Source: an uncultured Cytophagales bacterium
GTDB taxonomy: Bacteria > Bacteroidota > Bacteroidia > Cytophagales > Cyclobacteriaceae
Length of the DNA: 64,000 bases
NCBI GenBank assembly: GCA_913057175.1
Contig: CAJXNP010000017.1
Coordinates: forward strand, 62,001-126,000
Direction of reading: 5' to 3'
Part shown: one piece after another, positions 1 through 8,212 of the stretch
Position numbering within the stretch: position 1 is the stretch's first letter
Layout: each line of letters starts with the position of its first letter
The notes under the pieces: generated by a model
What the model saw: only the letters and a program-made list of their open reading frames with translations
Told to the model about the DNA's origin: nothing
The model's database searches: none
Program-made: the position numbers and the translations under genes

Positions 1-1472
1 CAATGATAAATAAGGTGGGTTTTATTGGTGAAGATAATAAGCACTTTTATGCCAATGAACTCGACAATCCTTATACAGAGGTCAAACCATTTATGTGGAT
101 CCGCGGACACCAGGTCGGTGGCCGATCGCTCCTTTGGGGAAAACAGTGCTACCGGTGGAGTGACCTGGATTTTGAAGCTAATGCCAAAGACGGTTATGGA
201 GTGGACTGGCCAATCAGATATAAAGACATAGAACCCTGGTACACGTATGTGGAAAAATTTGCCGGGATCAGTGGTCAGAAATTGGGATTGCCTCATTTGC
301 CGGACAGTCATTTTCTTCCACCAATGGAACTGAATTGTGTGGAAGAATATGCCAAAGGAAAGATCGAAGAAAATTTTCCCGGCCGGCACCTGATGATCGG
401 ACGGGTGGCACATTTGACTGAGCCGTTAAATGGTCGCGGAAAATGTCTGTACCGAAACAGGTGTTCACGAGGTTGTCCGTATGGAGCGTATTTCAGCAGC
501 AATGCCGTGACAATCCCCGCGGCTCAGAAAACCGGAAACCTGACTATCCGACCGTATTCCATTGTCAATTCCATTATTTACGATGATGAAAAAGGAAAAG
601 CGACAGGAGTGAGGATCATTGATGCGGAGACGAATGAAGTGCAGGAATTTTATTCTAGAATTATCTTCTGCAATGCATCAGCATTGGGTTCGACGTTTAT
701 TCTTTTGAACTCTACCTCAGATCGATTTCCGAATGGGTTCGGGAATGACAGCGGAGAACTGGGTCACAACCTGATGGATCACACTTACAAGGTAGGAGCA
801 ATGGGGTCGATCGATGGCTTTGAGGATAAGTATTATTCCGGAAGAAGACCGAACGGGATCTACATTCCCCGTTATGTCAACCTGGATGAGAAAACCAAAA
901 CAGACAAATTCGTTCGTGGCTTTGGCTACCAGGGAGGCGCGGGTCGTTCAAACTGGGGTTCAGGCATCAATTCGGATGGATTTGGAGGAGACTTTAAAGA
1001 AGGTCTGTTCAAGCCCGGACCATGGGGGTTTTTCATCACCGGATTTGGGGAGTGCCTGCCTTATCACGAAAACAAAGTGACGTTGGATCAGGATAGCAAA
1101 GACAAATGGGGGCAGCCTACTCTGGCAATAGATTGTGAATTCAAGGAAAATGAACTGGAGATCAACAAGCAGATCGTAACGGATGCGGTGGAGATGCTGG
1201 AAAAATCAGGGTTTAAGAATATCCTGCCATTCGATAACCAAAGCCCCCCTGGCCATGGCATTCACGAAATGGGAACAGCCAGGATGGGCAGGGATCCCAA
1301 AACTTCTGTTTTGAACGGGTACAACCAGGTCTATGCAGCGAAAAATGTTTTTGTTACCGATGGAGCTTGCATGACCTCATCATCGTGTGTGAATCCATCA
1401 TTGACCTACATGGCGTTAACCGCCAGGGCGGCCAATCATGCAGTGGAAGAATTGAAACGACAAAACCTTTAA
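1..1472 (+). CDS. GMC family oxidoreductase, C-terminal part (5' end outside window)
   Basis: FAD-dependent oxidoreductase of the glucose-methanol-choline family; such enzymes oxidise sugars or alcohols. The frame is open from the first base and the visible protein (about 490 aa) lacks the N-terminal GxGxxG dinucleotide-binding motif, so the gene starts upstream; whole members are usually near 560 aa. Family marks seen are the GGRSLLWG stretch near the visible N-terminus, a Cys-rich segment (CLYRNRCSRGCPYG), and the GMC C-terminal block with GIHEMGTARMG and NPSLTYMALTARAANH, which holds the catalytic His/Asn region. Three bases separate it from a gluconate 2-dehydrogenase subunit 3-like gene, the usual Bacteroidota pairing, which suggests a periplasmic dehydrogenase complex. 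The substrate cannot be read from the sequence. Confidence 0.9.
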   Translation, partial: MINKVGFIGEDNKHFYANELDNPYTEVKPFMWIRGHQVGGRSLLWGKQCYRWSDLDFEANAKDGYGVDWPIRYKDIEPWYTYVEKFAGISGQKLGLPHLPDSHFLPPMELNCVEEYAKGKIEENFPGRHLMIGRVAHLTEPLNGRGKCLYRNRCSRGCPYGAYFSSNAVTIPAAQKTGNLTIRPYSIVNSIIYDDEKGKATGVRIIDAETNEVQEFYSRIIFCNASALGSTFILLNSTSDRFPNGFGNDSGELGHNLMDHTYKVGAMGSIDGFEDKYYSGRRPNGIYIPRYVNLDEKTKTDKFVRGFGYQGGAGRSNWGSGINSDGFGGDFKEGLFKPGPWGFFITGFGECLPYHENKVTLDQDSKDKWGQPTLAIDCEFKENELEINKQIVTDAVEMLEKSGFKNILPFDNQSPPGHGIHEMGTARMGRDPKTSVLNGYNQVYAAKNVFVTDGACMTSSSCVNPSLTYMALTARAANHAVEELKRQNL

Positions 1473-1475
1473 GCT

Positions 1476-2069
1476 ATGAACCGAAGAGAAGCATTTAAAA
1501 ATACAGCATTATTATTGGGAGTTACGCTTTCGGGATCTACCCTGACAGCATTGATGCAGTCCTGTCAGAAACAAAGCCGGGTGGATTGGCAGCCCAAATT
1601 TTTCACCCCCGAACAGGCAGCGGTGGTTTCGGAAATTTGTGAAACCATTTTACCTAAAACAGAAACCCCCGGGGCAAAAGACCTGAAGGTAGATATCTTC
1701 GTCGACCTCATGATCAATGAGACATTGGGAGAGGCCGATCAAAAACATGTTCGGGAAGGCTACGAAAAATTTGTCGCTACATGTGATGAGATGTTCGGGA
1801 AGTCGTTCACTAAGCTAAGCGAAGAAGAAAGAAAAGAAGTTCTGACAAGGGTGGAAAAAGAGTCCAACACCTTCAACCCAAGTGTGTGGGGAAGTCCGTT
1901 GGGTGAGCAGGCGCCAGTTGATTTTTACAGGCGGGTAAAGCAGTTTACGCTGGTTGGCTATTACACTTCCGAATACATTGGTAAAAATGTATTGGTTTAC
2001 GATCCCATTCCCGGAGAACAAAAGGGATGCATTCCGTTGTCCGATGTGGGAAATGCATGGAGTTTGTAG
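1476..2069 (+). CDS. gluconate 2-dehydrogenase subunit 3 family protein
   Basis: Small partner subunit of a GMC-type dehydrogenase. The 197-aa product begins with a twin-arginine-like leader (MNRREAFK, then a hydrophobic stretch up to LMQSC), so export by Tat, possibly with lipid anchoring at the Cys, is inferred. The body has the family pattern: FTPEQAAVVSEICETILPKTETPGA near residues 43-67, then a helical region ending in FYRRVKQFTLVGYYTSEYIGKN. It follows the GMC gene after three bases and is surely co-transcribed with it. In the family this subunit is needed for assembly or export of the flavoprotein; it carries no catalytic motif of its own. Confidence 0.88.
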   Translation: MNRREAFKNTALLLGVTLSGSTLTALMQSCQKQSRVDWQPKFFTPEQAAVVSEICETILPKTETPGAKDLKVDIFVDLMINETLGEADQKHVREGYEKFVATCDEMFGKSFTKLSEEERKEVLTRVEKESNTFNPSVWGSPLGEQAPVDFYRRVKQFTLVGYYTSEYIGKNVLVYDPIPGEQKGCIPLSDVGNAWSL

Positions 2070-2085
2070 TTAGAATGGGATGTTT

Positions 2086-2227
2086 CTCCTTGAACGTTGG
2101 TGTTTTCATCAACAACCATCCTTACAACCAATATCACTAAGTCTCAATTTTTCGGGTCATTTCGAGAATTTGTTGATTGTCAAAAATAACGTTTCAAGGT
2201 CTCGTTAGTGAAAACGCCAACAAGGAG
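2086..2227. repeat. imperfect inverted repeat bounding about 140 bp
   Basis: The arms are CTCCTTG plus GTTGGTGTTTTCA (2086-2108, with an AAC insertion between the two blocks) and TGAAAACGCCAACAAGGAG (2209-2227). They match apart from the 3-nt insertion and one G/T position. The 243 bp between the dehydrogenase subunit gene and the AraC-type gene hold nothing else recognisable. It may be a terminator-like long stem or a relic of a small mobile element. Confidence 0.4.
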
Positions 2228-2312
2228 GGGAGTGTCGCCTCATAGTGAGCAATTTTTTTTATGCATTCGCTGTGCATCATTTTATTTGACACACCCGTGA
2301 ACCATAAAAAGT

Positions 2313-3149
2313 ATGACACATAAATATTTATTGTTTTCGTCACATCCGGCCCTGGGTCATGTAGTTAATAACATAATGGTTAGTCATATTCTTACAAACG
2401 ATTTCCAATCAAATCTATCCTTTCAATTTCCCCCGCTACCAGAACATTGTATTTTATTTTATCCTTACGACAGACCGGTAGCAGAAGATGTAAATACAAA
2501 AAGGGTTGATAGACTATATGCTTGTACAATTACCGGGCAGTTAACTGAACGTACCATACTTTCCCTCGGACACAATCATCTCATGATAAAAATTGGCTTT
2601 CAGCCTGGGGCACTGCAAAGGTTGCTGGGAGAACCTATGTACAAAATGCTGCCTCACAAAAATTACGATGGTGAAAATGTATTCGGAAACAATGTTAGGC
2701 ACATTGTGGACGCGTTAGCGAATGCTACCGACTTTGAAACAATGAAAGCAATCGCAGAGGACTTCATGTTTAGCTTGCTTTCAAAAATAAGAAGGCCATT
2801 TACAATTGATAGCATCATACCAGATATAATAAAACATGGCGGTAATATTAAAATTGATGATCTTGTAAAACAAGCGTGCATGAGCAACCGCCAATTTGAA
2901 CGGGCTTTTATAGAAAGAATGGGCGTTTCTCCAAAGTTTTATAGCAGGCTTGTGCGGTTTGGCAAAGCGTGGTTGCTTAAAGAAGATAACCCGCATCTTA
3001 CCTGGACAGACGTGGCATATGAATGTAATTATTTTGACCAAATGCATTTTATCCGAGACTTTAAGGAATTTGCCAGTACCAATCCCACAGAAATTGCAAA
3101 TGCCTTCAAAATACAACCATTCCAACTTAAGAAAGGTATATTTCATTAG
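2313..3149 (+). CDS. AraC family transcriptional regulator with DUF6597-like N-terminus
   Basis: A 278-aa regulator. The C-terminal third is an AraC double helix-turn-helix: the first helix set lies around IKIDDLVKQACMSNRQFERAFIERMGVSPKFYSRLVRF and the second around LTWTDVAYECNYFDQMHFIRDFKEFASTNPTE (residues about 180-265). The N-terminal 150 residues resemble the DUF6597 sensor-type domain common in Bacteroidota AraC regulators; the ligand is unknown. The ATG at 2313 is the only sensible start, and there is no strong Shine-Dalgarno. A secreted SnoaL-like gene lies 71 bp downstream on the same strand, with a perfect 18-bp palindrome in between, so the two may form one regulatory unit. Confidence 0.85.
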   Translation: MTHKYLLFSSHPALGHVVNNIMVSHILTNDFQSNLSFQFPPLPEHCILFYPYDRPVAEDVNTKRVDRLYACTITGQLTERTILSLGHNHLMIKIGFQPGALQRLLGEPMYKMLPHKNYDGENVFGNNVRHIVDALANATDFETMKAIAEDFMFSLLSKIRRPFTIDSIIPDIIKHGGNIKIDDLVKQACMSNRQFERAFIERMGVSPKFYSRLVRFGKAWLLKEDNPHLTWTDVAYECNYFDQMHFIRDFKEFASTNPTEIANAFKIQPFQLKKGIFH

Positions 3150-3167
3150 GTGTAAGATGTCGTATTT

Positions 3168-3185
3168 GTACTATTATAATAGTAC
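3168..3185. promoter_or_regulatory. perfect 18-bp palindrome upstream of the SnoaL-like gene
   Basis: GTACTATTATAATAGTAC is exactly its own reverse complement. It lies 36 bp before the ATG at 3221 and 18 bp after the AraC-type stop, so it is a candidate operator for the secreted SnoaL-like gene. The outer half-site GTACTA is the same as in the tetR/gap operators near 41.1 and 41.8 kb, although the spacing differs. Which protein binds is unknown. Confidence 0.5.
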
Positions 3186-3220
3186 CATCTCAAAATAGTT
3201 TTGTAATAAAAACAGTTATT

Positions 3221-3730
3221 ATGAAACGGTCTTTCTTTGCTTGCACATTTATGGTATGTAACACAATGCTCTTTGCCCAAAACAATGCGGCGGATGAAAT
3301 GAGTATCAAAACTATTAAACAACAACAAGAAGCTGCCTGGAATAGGCATGATTGGGAAACTTTCAGTAGTTACTTTTCAGATGATGCTACGCTAATAAAT
3401 TTCGTAGGTGATTTTTGGAAAAGCCAAAGTGATATCCTCACCCATTTTAAACAGCTTAGTGATTGTTGTTTGTCGCCTACTTCATTAAAGTTTGAAGTTA
3501 AAAATATCAGATTTCTCACGAATGATATAGCGATTGTTTACACGGAAGAAACATTATTTACAGACAAAGATTATGATGTGCCATTTCATCAGTATAAAAA
3601 AGGCGATATTGAGTACAAAATGCTGACAGACATTTTTGTTAAGCAAAATGGTGAATGGAAAATAACAGCAGCACAGCTTACACTTATTATTCAAATAGTG
3701 TTGCCTCACAAGGCTTCTGAAAAGCACTGA
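3221..3730 (+). CDS. secreted SnoaL-like / DUF4440-type protein
   Basis: A 169-aa protein with an N-terminal signal peptide (MKRSFFACTFMVCNTMLFAQ, cleavage likely after the AQ). The mature part has the NTF2/SnoaL fold pattern: an initial helix (MSIKTIKQQQEAAWNRHDWETFSSYFSDDATLINFVGDFW) followed by strands ending in a DIFVKQNGEWKITAAQLT motif, which is typical of DUF4440/SgcJ-type proteins. Such domains bind small molecules or act as hydrolases or isomerases; no activity can be assigned here. The C-terminal tail after QLT is unusual for the family. A possible functional link to the upstream AraC regulator rests only on adjacency. Confidence 0.75.
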   Translation: MKRSFFACTFMVCNTMLFAQNNAADEMSIKTIKQQQEAAWNRHDWETFSSYFSDDATLINFVGDFWKSQSDILTHFKQLSDCCLSPTSLKFEVKNIRFLTNDIAIVYTEETLFTDKDYDVPFHQYKKGDIEYKMLTDIFVKQNGEWKITAAQLTLIIQIVLPHKASEKH

Positions 3731-4048
3731 CAACAGAAAGCACGAATGCATACACATTATATATGAAATCATAGCTGTACAAGCCAAACACCCAAAGTCA
3801 AGATGAACGTCACAGTGACTGACCTCACACAACACAAGAGTGGGCACGAACCTGCCTGCCAGCATTTAGGCAATATGCGCAGGCAAGCAGGCGGTGATGT
3901 GTCGCACCAGTGCAGTTGATCATTTTGCAGACAATAAAGAAACAAGATGCGGACAAGGATGAAACGAGATGCAGATGTCGATTGATCGAGTTGCGGACAA
4001 GGTTTTTCTTTTCAAGGGGTTGATTAAAATCAATTGGTATTGGAATTT
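3731..4048. other. non-coding stretch before the phased array
   Basis: I see no credible gene here. Two near-identical segments, GATGCGGACAAGG (around 3947) and GTTGCGGACAAGG (around 3992), recur about 45 bp apart, and a CCTGCC/GGCAGG-rich inverted segment lies around 3850-3892. TTGATTAAAATCAA (4020-4033) is a short inverted repeat. The weak open frames crossing the stretch have no recognisable domain. Confidence 0.4.
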
Positions 4049-4066
4049 CAGTCAATTAATTGACTG
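4049..4066. promoter_or_regulatory. perfect 18-bp AT-rich palindrome beside the array
   Basis: CAGTCAATTAATTGACTG reads the same on both strands. It ends 7 bp before the first site of the phased array. It could be an operator, a recombination core or part of the same protein-binding region. Confidence 0.5.
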
Positions 4067-4073
4067 GTTGCTT

Positions 4074-4293
4074 TTCCCGTAGAGTTTCGAGCGTTCCCGT
4101 AGGTATTTGAAGCCTTCCCGTCAAATGTACGGGCTTCCCGTAGGATAACTTGCTGTTCCCGTCATACGGGAAGCCTAAACAACCATACGGGAGACGAAAA
4201 AATCTTACGGGAAGCCTAAACAACTATACGGGAGCCGAAAATTTCTGACGGGAACGCCAACTTTCTATACGGGACAACCGGAAAACCTACGGG
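4074..4293. repeat. mirror-symmetric phased array of 12 short sites
   Basis: Five sites TTCCCGT point one way (starts 4074, 4094, 4115, 4135, 4156), then seven sites ACGGG(A/T) point the other way (starts 4166, 4187, 4207, 4228, 4248, 4269, 4289). Steps alternate 20, 21, 20, 21 bp. Measured from the dyad at base 4164 (centre of TTCCCGTCATACGGGAA), the 5-bp cores sit at 4, 25, 45, 66 and 86 bp on both sides, with two more on the right at 107 and 127. The DNA between sites is mostly not conserved between the arms, although two neighbouring 41-bp units on the right (4166-4206 and 4207-4247) are near-identical. The average step of 20.5 bp is about two helical turns, so all sites face one side of the helix. 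It is not coding, because the step is not a multiple of three, and it is not CRISPR-like. The function is unknown. Confidence 0.9.
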
Positions 4294-4373
4294 TAATGGT
4301 GATTTAGTGGGTTTCCATGGGACAAATGCAGTCAGGCAAGTACACCCAGGTAACAACAAAGCAATTAAAAACC

Positions 4374-4391
4374 ATCCAAAATCCTTTGGAT
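4374..4391. repeat. small inverted repeat upstream of the PIN gene
   Basis: ATCCAAA and TTTGGAT flank a 4-nt loop (4381-4384), about 80 bp before the ATG at 4472. It may be an operator or a hairpin in the leader of the PIN gene. Confidence 0.3.
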
Positions 4392-4471
4392 TCACTATCT
4401 TCGAAGTGTTATACAGTTGAAATAATAGTACAGGGGTACTGTTGCACGATTGTTATGTTCAAGGAGGGTCT

Positions 4472-5701
4472 ATGAAAAAATTTATTTTTTTGGATACATG
4501 TAACTGGATCTATTTATCGAATGGATTCAATGTAACATCTAGTGAACATGATGAACTACACTTGAAAATTTTTCATGAACTAAAAAGTTGGGCAATTGAA
4601 GGTCGTGTTATTTTTTTGGTCAACGAGGTAGTGCTTAAAGAATGGGAAAGAAATAAAATTGCTTCAAAGAAACAGCTTAAAATAATTGAAAATAGATATA
4701 AGGAACATTTAAGTAATTTAAAGAGAGTGAATGATTTTTTGGGGCATTTACCAAAAGAGTTGAAAGAACTTCGGAAAATCTTAGAATCCGAGTACTCAAA
4801 AAAAGTTACAACTCACAAAGAACACATTCAATCCGTTGAAAAATTCCTAAAGGAAAACGCCAAAAAAATATCAATAACTGATGATGTGAAATTAAAGGCT
4901 GCTCACCTTGCTATCGAAAGAAAAGCCCCATTTATAGGTAAGAAAAAAAATAGTATGGCTGATGCTGTTATTTTACTTAGTTGTATCGATTATATTCATC
5001 AATTTGAAAAACATTTGACTAAAGATTCAGACAAGAAAAATTATACTTTTCCTGAATCTTTTTTTGTCTCCAGTAACCATACTGATTTTTCTTCAAGAGA
5101 AAACAAAGACGAGATCCACTCTGATTTGGCTCCTTTCTTAGAAAAAACCAATACGAAATTTTACTATAATCTACGAGATTTATTTAAGTCTCTAAAAGAT
5201 GGCTTCTTAACAGAAGAAGAGGAAAATATTCTTGAGCAACTAAATTATTGTGAAGTTTGTGATTATCAGTACCCAACGGTAGAATTCTCTGAATGTTTTC
5301 AGATTTATAATCCTTACAAAACAAAATCTTTAGGTGATCCGAATCAATTGGATTTATATGTTCATGAGGCATCAGAAGAAGAAACAGAGGATTCTGAATA
5401 CAAATCAAATTTTTCAGAAATCAGAACAGCAGATTGCAATCGTTGTGGAGCAGAGTACATTGAATGTGTCTGTGGAGAGCTTGTTTACATTGATGAATAC
5501 AACACTGCTGTAAAATGTCATGGATGCGATTTAAGATACAGCGTAAACGCTGAAATGGATAGAAAAGGAATGATTCACAGTTTGGAATATGAAATTATTG
5601 AAAGCTACAGATGTTTAAGATGTGGTGACGAATTTGAAAGTGTGGACGAGCAAGGTATGTGCGAGGAATGTGCCGAATACGAAAAACTTATAAATGAATA
5701 G
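4472..5701 (+). CDS. PIN-domain (DUF4935-like) protein with C-terminal zinc ribbons
   Basis: A 409-aa predicted RNase. The first ~190 residues fit a PIN fold: Asp8 in FIFLDTCNWIYL, acidic residues Glu52 and Glu57 in NEVVLKEWERN, and Asp164/Asp173 in ADAVILLSCIDYI, which would bind the metal. A Lys/Glu-rich coiled helix lies between. The C-terminal half carries repeated CxxC pairs (CEVC, CNRC, CVC, CHGC, CLRC, CEEC), suggesting two or more zinc ribbons that could bind nucleic acid or a partner. I chose ATG 4472 because AGGAGG at 4462-4467 sits just before it; the TTG at 4442 would add ten unlikely residues. It lies immediately downstream of the phased array and opens the AT-rich island. Confidence 0.75.
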   Translation: MKKFIFLDTCNWIYLSNGFNVTSSEHDELHLKIFHELKSWAIEGRVIFLVNEVVLKEWERNKIASKKQLKIIENRYKEHLSNLKRVNDFLGHLPKELKELRKILESEYSKKVTTHKEHIQSVEKFLKENAKKISITDDVKLKAAHLAIERKAPFIGKKKNSMADAVILLSCIDYIHQFEKHLTKDSDKKNYTFPESFFVSSNHTDFSSRENKDEIHSDLAPFLEKTNTKFYYNLRDLFKSLKDGFLTEEEENILEQLNYCEVCDYQYPTVEFSECFQIYNPYKTKSLGDPNQLDLYVHEASEEETEDSEYKSNFSEIRTADCNRCGAEYIECVCGELVYIDEYNTAVKCHGCDLRYSVNAEMDRKGMIHSLEYEIIESYRCLRCGDEFESVDEQGMCEECAEYEKLINE

Positions 5702-5732
5702 AGAGCATAATAAAACATAGGAAGCCATAGTC

Positions 5733-6161
5733 TTGGAAAGCCAACGCTTAATTCAAAGCTACCGCTTATACAAGTCACTGGTATGCATTACCCATGAAAT
5801 TGATGTTAAAAAAAACATGAGACTCGACAAAAGGATTCTTCAAACTTTGTACACGAAAAGAAATGATGGAGAATATCACAACCTTCTCAAAGAGTTAAAC
5901 ATTGAATATCAAAAGATCATAGGAACTGTTGAGGGATTGTTGTCAAATGGGTTAATTAAAAGGCCTGTTAAAGGTAATTTAGGAGTTTTTGAAGATCCGG
6001 ATCCAGATGAAGGTACCCTATCAAAAAATGTTTCTTGTAAAATAACTCAGGCAGGTATACTTTACCATGAAAAAACGATTGAAACTAGATGGACAAGAAT
6101 ATTTTCTATCATTGCAATATTAATATCGGTAGCTTCCCTTATCATGTCAATTATAAAATGA
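5733..6161 (+). CDS. small membrane-anchored protein, winged-helix-like N-terminus
   Basis: A 142-aa product of unknown function. Residues ~30-75 (MRLDKRILQTLYTKRNDGEYHN, then KELNIEYQKIIGTVEGLLSNGLI) look like a winged-helix unit, followed by a variable loop (FEDPDPDEGT) and CKITQAGILYHE, a pattern seen in small wHTH proteins. The C-terminus is one transmembrane helix (IFSIIAILISVASLIMSIIK). The start is uncertain: TTG 5733 gives the full length, while ATG 5817 (residue 29) is the first ATG. It lies 31 bp after the PIN gene, probably in the same operon. A membrane-tethered DNA-binding or sensor role is only inference. Confidence 0.55.
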   Translation: MESQRLIQSYRLYKSLVCITHEIDVKKNMRLDKRILQTLYTKRNDGEYHNLLKELNIEYQKIIGTVEGLLSNGLIKRPVKGNLGVFEDPDPDEGTLSKNVSCKITQAGILYHEKTIETRWTRIFSIIAILISVASLIMSIIK

Positions 6162-6332
6162 ATCCAAATGATAAAAGAATACATTCCGACGATTAAGCTA
6201 CGAAAACATGCGGGCTGACGTGATAAAATGAAATTTAGTCCAACAATTAAAACTTAATTCTCGGATGACAGAGACGTGTTCCACAACCCACATGTTTCAA
6301 TCAGGGTGTATAGCTGCAAGCGTTCGAAACCC

Positions 6333-6340
6333 TAAATTTG
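6333..6340 (+). promoter_or_regulatory. candidate Bacteroidota -7 box TAAATTTG
   Basis: It matches the Bacteroidota TAnnTTTG -7 element exactly and ends 7 bp before the ATG at 6348. Transcription from it would give an almost leaderless message for the helicase gene. I see no clear -33 TTG at the usual distance. It lies in the 186-bp gap between the small membrane protein and the helicase, which otherwise holds nothing recognisable. Confidence 0.4.
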
Positions 6341-6347
6341 CGCCAAC

Positions 6348-8192
6348 ATGACTAAAACAATAAAACAAATCGAACGAAAATGGATTGAAAACTTCAAAAA
6401 AACGCCACTTGTTGATAGGGAAACCGGAACATTCAGAAGCAGCTATGCTCACCAATTATTCTATGGTAAAAAAGATGATACATATCCTGACGATTTCCCT
6501 CATGACTTTTCACATTTTTACAACAGTTGCGATAAAATTGACCAAGAGACTGCAATCGAAACCCTTACTGAATATCTAAATTTCATTGGTATAAAGATTA
6601 GAAAAGAAGCAATAATAGTGCATCTTGAAAAGTATCCTGACGAATTTGACAAGTTAACAAAAAAGTGCTATTACATCCTAAAGACACTTGCCCACTATGG
6701 CGAAGATTTACAAATTGAGAATCCATACCATGATAACAATGGTGATTTGTTTTTCCTACTACGAATTGAGTCTGAGGAAAGTATTCATGGAGGCCAGTTA
6801 AGTCTATTTGAGGATTTAGAATTACCAGAACTTTATAGCAAGTTTACAGAGCTTCCGAAAGGATACGAGAAAGATCCCACCATAAGAGACCTATTTGAAC
6901 GGATAGAAAATGGCAATGGGAGTTTCTTTATCACGGGAAAGGCTGGAACTGGTAAATCCACCTTCATCCATTATTTCGCTCAAAAAACTCAAAAGAAAGT
7001 ACTACTTGTTGCATTTACTGGTATTGCGGCCATTAATGTTGGTGGACAAACTATTCATTCTTTTTTCCGACTCCCCCTTAAACCTCTCATGCCAGAAGAT
7101 GATGAGATAACTATATTTCGCGAATTCACGCAGAAGTTTAAGATCATAAAAAGTATTGACACTATTGTAATTGACGAGGTTTCAATGCTTCGGTCAGACA
7201 TTTTAGAAGCTATAGACTTTTCCCTCCGCAAAAACGGGGGAGACCCAAATGAAAAATTTGGAGGAAAGCAGCTCCTTTTCGTTGGAGATGTTTTCCAGTT
7301 ACCACCAGTTATGGATTCTCATGCTGAGGTTGAATCATTTTTGTTCTCTCAGATTTTCAATAGTGAATATTTCTTTGATTCTCATTCGTATAAGCAAATC
7401 AGCCCAACCTACTTTGAGTTCAAAAAAACTCATCGTCAAAAAGACTCGGCATTTATAGAACTATTGGATAGGGTACGCATTTGTCAAGTACGAGAGACAA
7501 CTCTTGAAAGTCTGAATCAACGGTATAATCCTAATTATACACCAAAGTTGGAAGAATTCGTCATAACACTTACTTCAACAAACGAAATAGCAAAAGCAGA
7601 GAATGCAAGAAAACTGTCTGAGTTGGAATACACGCAGTTTAAATTTGAAGCAAATATTGAGGGCGATTTTCGCGAAGATAGATATCCCACTGACAAGACA
7701 TTAGAACTAAAAAAGAATGCTCAAGTCATTTTCATTAAAAATGACCCAGGAGGAAGATGGGTGAACGGAACAATAGCAAAAATTGATTTTGTCTCTAACG
7801 ATTTAATTGAGGTAAGATTTCAAAATGGACAAACTCATAAATTGGAAAGAGAATCTTGGGAAAACAGGAAATATAAGTATGATAAGGATAAGAGGAAAAT
7901 TGTCTCGGAAGTCATAGGAACATTCTCACAGTTTCCAATAAAATTGGCCTGGGCAATCACGATACATAAAAGTCAGGGTTTGACATTTGACAATGTAGTA
8001 GTTGACCTTGGAACAGGAGCTTTTGTCAATGGGCAACTTTATACCGCATTAAGTAGATGCAGGACACTAGATGGGATAATCCTAAAAAGAAAAATTCGCC
8101 CCAATGATATAATCACTGATGAACGAATCATAAACTTTCATCTAACAGAACAGGCAGTTAGCTCAATAAATAATGATGCTGACGAGATTTAA
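6348..8192 (+). CDS. Pif1/RecD-like superfamily 1B helicase
   Basis: A 614-aa ATP-dependent DNA helicase. Walker A GKAGTGKS is at residues 197-204, the Walker B-like IDEVSML at about 275-281, and GDVFQLPPV follows as motif III. The C-terminal motifs are AWAITIHKSQGLTFDNVVVDLG and GQLYTALSRCRTLDGI, classical for Pif1-type helicases. The first ~190 residues (with YAHQLFYGKKDD and DFPHDFSHFYNS) match no family I know and may be a specificity domain. Pif1-like enzymes unwind DNA 5' to 3', act on forks and G-quadruplexes, and also occur in defence islands. A gene of the PIN/HNH type lies on each side, so a DNA-processing or defence role is plausible but unproven. Confidence 0.85.
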   Translation: MTKTIKQIERKWIENFKKTPLVDRETGTFRSSYAHQLFYGKKDDTYPDDFPHDFSHFYNSCDKIDQETAIETLTEYLNFIGIKIRKEAIIVHLEKYPDEFDKLTKKCYYILKTLAHYGEDLQIENPYHDNNGDLFFLLRIESEESIHGGQLSLFEDLELPELYSKFTELPKGYEKDPTIRDLFERIENGNGSFFITGKAGTGKSTFIHYFAQKTQKKVLLVAFTGIAAINVGGQTIHSFFRLPLKPLMPEDDEITIFREFTQKFKIIKSIDTIVIDEVSMLRSDILEAIDFSLRKNGGDPNEKFGGKQLLFVGDVFQLPPVMDSHAEVESFLFSQIFNSEYFFDSHSYKQISPTYFEFKKTHRQKDSAFIELLDRVRICQVRETTLESLNQRYNPNYTPKLEEFVITLTSTNEIAKAENARKLSELEYTQFKFEANIEGDFREDRYPTDKTLELKKNAQVIFIKNDPGGRWVNGTIAKIDFVSNDLIEVRFQNGQTHKLERESWENRKYKYDKDKRKIVSEVIGTFSQFPIKLAWAITIHKSQGLTFDNVVVDLGTGAFVNGQLYTALSRCRTLDGIILKRKIRPNDIITDERIINFHLTEQAVSSINNDADEI

Positions 8193-8212
8193 AAATTAGT
8201 AATACGATAACG

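Noticed and set aside
4074-4293. CRISPR array
   Set aside because: Units are 20-21 bp with 5-7 bp conserved cores that invert at a dyad; there are no 28-36 bp repeats, no spacers of equal class and no cas genes.
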